From positions 1 through 60,361 of the forward strand of contig CAYSPO010000003.1 of NCBI GenBank assembly GCA_964432945.1: a stretch of 60,361 nucleotides of DNA, read 5' to 3'. Shown in pieces: positions 60,061 to 60,361 of this stretch; the stretch's first letter is position 1; every line of letters begins with the position of its first letter. Source of the DNA: CAYSPO01 sp964432945. GTDB taxonomy: Bacteria; Bacillota; Clostridia; Tissierellales; Peptoniphilaceae. The position numbers and the translations under genes are program-made. The notes beneath the pieces are model-generated. The model saw only the letters and a list, made by a program, of their open reading frames with translations, was not told the DNA's origin and searched no databases.

Positions 60061-60361
60061 TAGTTCTCCTTAGCAATTTTTTTGATTGCATTGGCGGCAG
60101 TTATAGTCTCTTCTTCTGTATTAAAGTATCCAAAGCTAAATCTAACTGTACCAGTATTGGTAGTACCTAAAGTTTCATGAGCTAATGGAGCACAGTGAAG
60201 ACCTGGTCTAATGAATATCTCATAGTCTTCATTAAGAATAAATCCAACTTCTGATGAGTCCATTCCTTCAATATTAAGAGCTACTACTGCCCCTTGTCTT
60301 TCATCCAAAGGTCCATATAACTTAACCTTATCTGTTCCTTTTAATTCACTGATAAATAAAT
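60060..60361 (-). CDS. Cysteine-desulfurase-like class V aminotransferase, 3' end only
   Basis: The reading frame is open to the right edge of the window, so only about 100 C-terminal residues are seen. They contain IFIRPGLHCAPLAHETLGT (Cys in the HC motif), TGTVRFSFGYFNTEEE and NEDYEIF, typical of the cysteine desulfurase family of class V PLP aminotransferases (NifS-like, TIGR01977-type). The enzyme would take sulfur from cysteine. The PLP Lys and most of the protein lie outside. Its stop overlaps the start of the DUF4446 gene by one base. Confidence 0.88.
   Translation of the reverse strand, partial: LFISELKGTDKVKLYGPLDERQGAVVALNIEGMDSSEVGFILNEDYEIFIRPGLHCAPLAHETLGTTNTGTVRFSFGYFNTEEETITAANAIKKIAKEN

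Noticed and set aside
1..60361. CRISPR array, insertion sequence, prophage
   Set aside because: No regularly spaced repeats, transposase, integrase or phage structural genes were seen; the only long exact direct repeats are the two gap-flanking artefacts.

Overview
This is a 60.4 kb, AT-rich stretch of bacterial chromosome. It fits a low-GC, Gram-positive, anaerobic Clostridia/Tissierellia-type organism. The pointers are AGGAGG-type ribosome binding sites, TTG and GTG starts, ferredoxin-dependent aryl-pyruvate oxidation, a THF riboswitch on an ECF folate transporter gene, a CIRCE heat-shock operator and an acetate-type fermentation gene (pta). The genus cannot be fixed from the sequence alone. 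Two runs of exactly 100 N (7126-7225 and 27418-27517) are each flanked by the same 55 bases on both sides. They are scaffolding artefacts over contig ends that really overlap: removing 155 nt restores an intact frame in both interrupted genes.

Layout. 1-12 kb: the 3' part of an oligopeptide ABC transporter ATPase (oppF type), a small membrane protein, an amidohydrolase, an MFS (UMF1-type) transporter, tRNA-Val(GAC), small hypothetical genes, a UROD/methyltransferase-like gene with a phosphodiesterase, and a lipoprotein-ATPase-double-permease ABC importer of the Fe3+/thiamine/phosphonate type. 12-15 kb: a glutaredoxin-like protein, a lipoprotein, and an alcohol dehydrogenase-LUD protein-MobB operon. 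15-22.6 kb: a complete branched-chain amino-acid operon ilvB-ilvN-ilvC-ilvD-ilvA, with ilvE next to it under its own promoter. The ilvB leader encodes a 29-residue peptide packed with Ile/Leu/Val codons, followed by mutually exclusive antiterminator and terminator hairpins, so it looks like ribosome-mediated attenuation rather than a T-box. 22.9-30.8 kb: two AhpD-like proteins, a paaK-iorA-iorB-ACT-paaK-ACT operon for aryl-pyruvate/aryl-acetate metabolism, and an arsenite methyltransferase. 30.8-38.7 kb: a DegV-RsuA-membrane protein operon, riboswitch-folT, a decayed copy of an SdpI-like gene, a stress pair with a SigB-like promoter (DUF2188 protein plus SDR), an intact SdpI-like gene, and hsp20 with a CIRCE operator.

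38.8-47.7 kb is a four-gene, single-strand defence cassette: a large SNF2-type helicase, a DUF4391 protein, a type III DNA methyltransferase (Mod) and a type III restriction subunit (Res). Type III Mod and Res are known; the linked helicase and DUF4391 protein suggest an extended system. 48-60 kb: a one-chain FGAM synthase (PurL) whose glutaminase domain lacks the nucleophilic Cys, a DUF523 protein, a glutamate-cysteine ligase with an ATP-grasp partner (probable glutathione synthesis), a nitroreductase, purC, a zinc-ribbon protein, sppA with an RDD protein, pta, a DUF4446 protein and the 3' end of a cysteine-desulfurase-type aminotransferase.

The strongest points for follow-up are the ilv attenuator, the helicase/DUF4391/type III cassette, the altered PurL active site and the SigB-like stress promoter.
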